A stretch of DNA of 7,044 bases from Rhodobacterales bacterium (GTDB lineage Bacteria > Pseudomonadota > Alphaproteobacteria > Rhodobacterales > Rhodobacteraceae), in contig JAAFHS010000128.1 of assembly GCA_013298485.1 (NCBI GenBank), positions 1-7,044 on the forward strand, in the 5' to 3' direction. Position numbers and translations under genes: made by a program. Positions 5,813-7,044 of this stretch are shown one piece after another. A model generated the notes under the pieces. That model did not search any database. It was given only the letters and a program-made list of their open reading frames with translations, and had not been told where the DNA came from. The stretch's first letter is position 1; each line of letters opens with the position of its first letter.

Positions 5813-5904
5813 CTTAAGTTTTCCTTAAGAAGATATGACAAGGATTCGATACCCCGCCACCATGGATTGTGCAATACTGAAACCCAAAGACAGGGAGCGT
5901 CGCC
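5813..5904. promoter_or_regulatory. Divergent lysR/gcdH control region
   Basis: These 92 nt contain all control signals for both transcripts. Visible elements are the CTTAAG dyad next to the LysR start, a GATTC (GANTC, CcrM-type methylation site) at 5843-5847, an ATTG-TG-CAAT dyad at 5866-5875, and GGGAG before the gcdH start. I see no strong consensus promoter in either direction, which is usual for an activator-dependent promoter. Confidence 0.6.
5814..5828. promoter_or_regulatory. TTAA-N7-TTAA box / LysR T-N11-A dyad
   Basis: TTAAGTTTTCCTTAA matches the core of the CtrA consensus (TTAA-N7-TTAA). The same bases form the inverted repeat CTTAAG-N5-CTTAAG, which includes a T-N11-A arrangement (5815-5827) as expected for LysR proteins. 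It covers the ribosome-binding site of the LysR gene, so a bound protein or an RNA hairpin here would directly limit its expression. Which of the two readings is right cannot be decided from sequence. Confidence 0.5.
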
Positions 5905-7044
5905 ATGAACACATCCGCACAGCCCGTTCTGAAAGCCAAGGATGCGCCCGATCTGGGGCGCTTCGATTGGGAAGACCCCTTCCGCCTGAATGACCAGCTG
6001 ACCGAGGAAGAGCGGATGCTGCGCGACGGCGCGCGGGCCTATGCGCAGGAAAAGCTGCAGCCGCGGGTCATCGCGGCCTACCGCGAGGAAAGCACTGACC
6101 CTGCGATTTTCCGCGAAATGGGTGAAATGGGTCTGCTGGGGGCGACGATCCCCGAGGCCTATGGGGGCTTGGGTGCGTCATACGTCGCCTACGGGCTGAT
6201 CGCGCGCGAGGTAGAGCGGGTGGACAGCGGATACCGGTCCATGATGTCGGTGCAGTCATCGCTGGTGATGTACCCGATCTATGCCTATGGCACGGAAAGC
6301 CAGCGGATGAAATTCCTGCCGAAACTGTCATCGGGGGAATGGATCGGCTGTTTCGGGCTGACCGAACCCGATGCGGGATCAGATCCGGCGGGGATGAAAA
6401 CGGTCGCGAAAAAGACCGCTGATGGCTACGTCCTGAACGGGGCCAAGATGTGGATATCCAATGCACCCATCGCGGATGTCTTTGTCGTCTGGGCGAAATC
6501 CGAGGCGCATGGCGGCAAGATCAAGGGGTTCGTGCTGGAACGCGGCATGGCGGGCCTGAGCACGCCCAAGATCGGGGGCAAGCTGTCACTGCGGGCCAGC
6601 ATCACAGGTGAAATCGTGATGAAGGATGTGCATGTGGGTGACGACGCGCTGCTGCCGCATGTGGAGGGGCTGAAAGGCCCGTTCGGCTGTCTGAACCGGG
6701 CGCGATATGGCATTTCCTGGGGCGTCATGGGCGCGGCGGAGTTCTGCCTGCACGCGGCACGCCAGTACGGGCTGGACCGCAAGCAGTTCGGCAAACCCCT
6801 GGCGCAGACGCAGCTTTACCAGTTGAAACTGGCCAATATGATGAGCGAGATTTCCCTTGGATTACAAGCATCCCTGCGCGTGGGGCGGCTGCTGGACGAG
6901 GCGAATGCGGCACCTGAGATGATTTCGATCATCAAGCGCAACAATTGCGGCAAGGCGCTGGACGCAGCCCGGATGGCGCGCGATATGCATGGCGGCAACG
7001 GCATTCAGGAAGATTACCAGATCATGCGCCATATGGTGAACCTG
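5905..7044 (+). CDS. gcdH: Glutaryl-CoA dehydrogenase (3' end outside window)
   Basis: The frame is open from ATG 5905 (GGGAG 8 nt upstream) to the right edge, giving 380 residues of an expected total near 400. The enzyme is an FAD-dependent acyl-CoA dehydrogenase. It oxidises and decarboxylates glutaryl-CoA to crotonyl-CoA plus CO2, passing electrons to ETF, in lysine, tryptophan and glutarate breakdown. GcdH hallmarks are FDWEDPF (20-26), REVERVDSGYRS (101-112), SVQSSLVMYPIYAYG (115-129), GCFGLTEPDAGSDP (148-161) and MHGGNGI (361-367). E104 and R111 correspond to the substrate-carboxylate residues Glu87 and Arg94 of the human enzyme, which separates it from general acyl-CoA dehydrogenases. 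The catalytic glutamate (human Glu370) should fall at about residue 387, seven codons past the window. It is divergent from the LysR gene, its likely regulator. Confidence 0.95.
   Translation, partial: MNTSAQPVLKAKDAPDLGRFDWEDPFRLNDQLTEEERMLRDGARAYAQEKLQPRVIAAYREESTDPAIFREMGEMGLLGATIPEAYGGLGASYVAYGLIAREVERVDSGYRSMMSVQSSLVMYPIYAYGTESQRMKFLPKLSSGEWIGCFGLTEPDAGSDPAGMKTVAKKTADGYVLNGAKMWISNAPIADVFVVWAKSEAHGGKIKGFVLERGMAGLSTPKIGGKLSLRASITGEIVMKDVHVGDDALLPHVEGLKGPFGCLNRARYGISWGVMGAAEFCLHAARQYGLDRKQFGKPLAQTQLYQLKLANMMSEISLGLQASLRVGRLLDEANAAPEMISIIKRNNCGKALDAARMARDMHGGNGIQEDYQIMRHMVNL

Noticed and set aside
1..7044. tRNA, rRNA, insertion sequence, phage attachment site or origin
   Set aside because: No cloverleaf, ribosomal sequence, transposase, flanking target duplication or DnaA-box cluster was seen; the window looks like ordinary chromosomal core.

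Overview
The window looks like chromosomal DNA of an alphaproteobacterium of the order Rhodobacterales (Roseobacter/Rhodobacter type). The grounds are high GC with NCG/NCC-rich codon use, a very Rhodobacterales-like glutaryl-CoA dehydrogenase, a secreted Ala/Gln/Glu-repeat protein of the kind seen in this order, CtrA-type TTAA-N7-TTAA sites in both main regulatory gaps, and a GC-rich intergenic palindrome that resembles a dispersed repeat I remember from these genomes. The assignment is inference from sequence character, not a database result.

Layout. Five genes lie on the minus strand and one on the plus strand. Reading away from the divergent promoter at 5813-5904, gcdH (5905 to beyond the right edge) runs rightward. 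Leftward run a LysR-family regulator (4907-5812), a MoxR/CoxD-like AAA+ ATPase (4017-4910), an MBL-fold metallohydrolase (3045-3938) and a CoxE-like VWA protein (1790-3052). The LysR and ATPase genes overlap by 4 nt (GTGA), and the hydrolase and VWA genes overlap by 8 nt. The ATPase and hydrolase genes are separated by 78 nt holding a strong GC palindrome. A weak hairpin follows the VWA stop.

After a 300-nt gap with a good sigma70-type promoter, a CtrA-type box and a long leader, a fifth minus-strand gene (start 1489, running off the left edge) encodes an exported protein. It has a signal peptide and about 330 residues of Ala-rich repeats, and is probably the N-terminal part of an OmpA-family envelope protein. 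It is easily missed: its stop lies outside the window, and the repeats also leave long antisense frames open on the plus strand.

How the genes work together. GcdH makes crotonyl-CoA from glutaryl-CoA in lysine/tryptophan/glutarate breakdown, and the divergent LysR protein is its likely regulator. MoxR-type ATPases paired with VWA proteins usually act as chaperones that activate or load cofactors into a target enzyme. Here an MBL hydrolase gene sits between the two and the set is translationally coupled to the LysR gene. The target is not evident. That coupled LysR-MoxR-MBL-VWA set beside gcdH is the best candidate in the window for an undescribed functional module.
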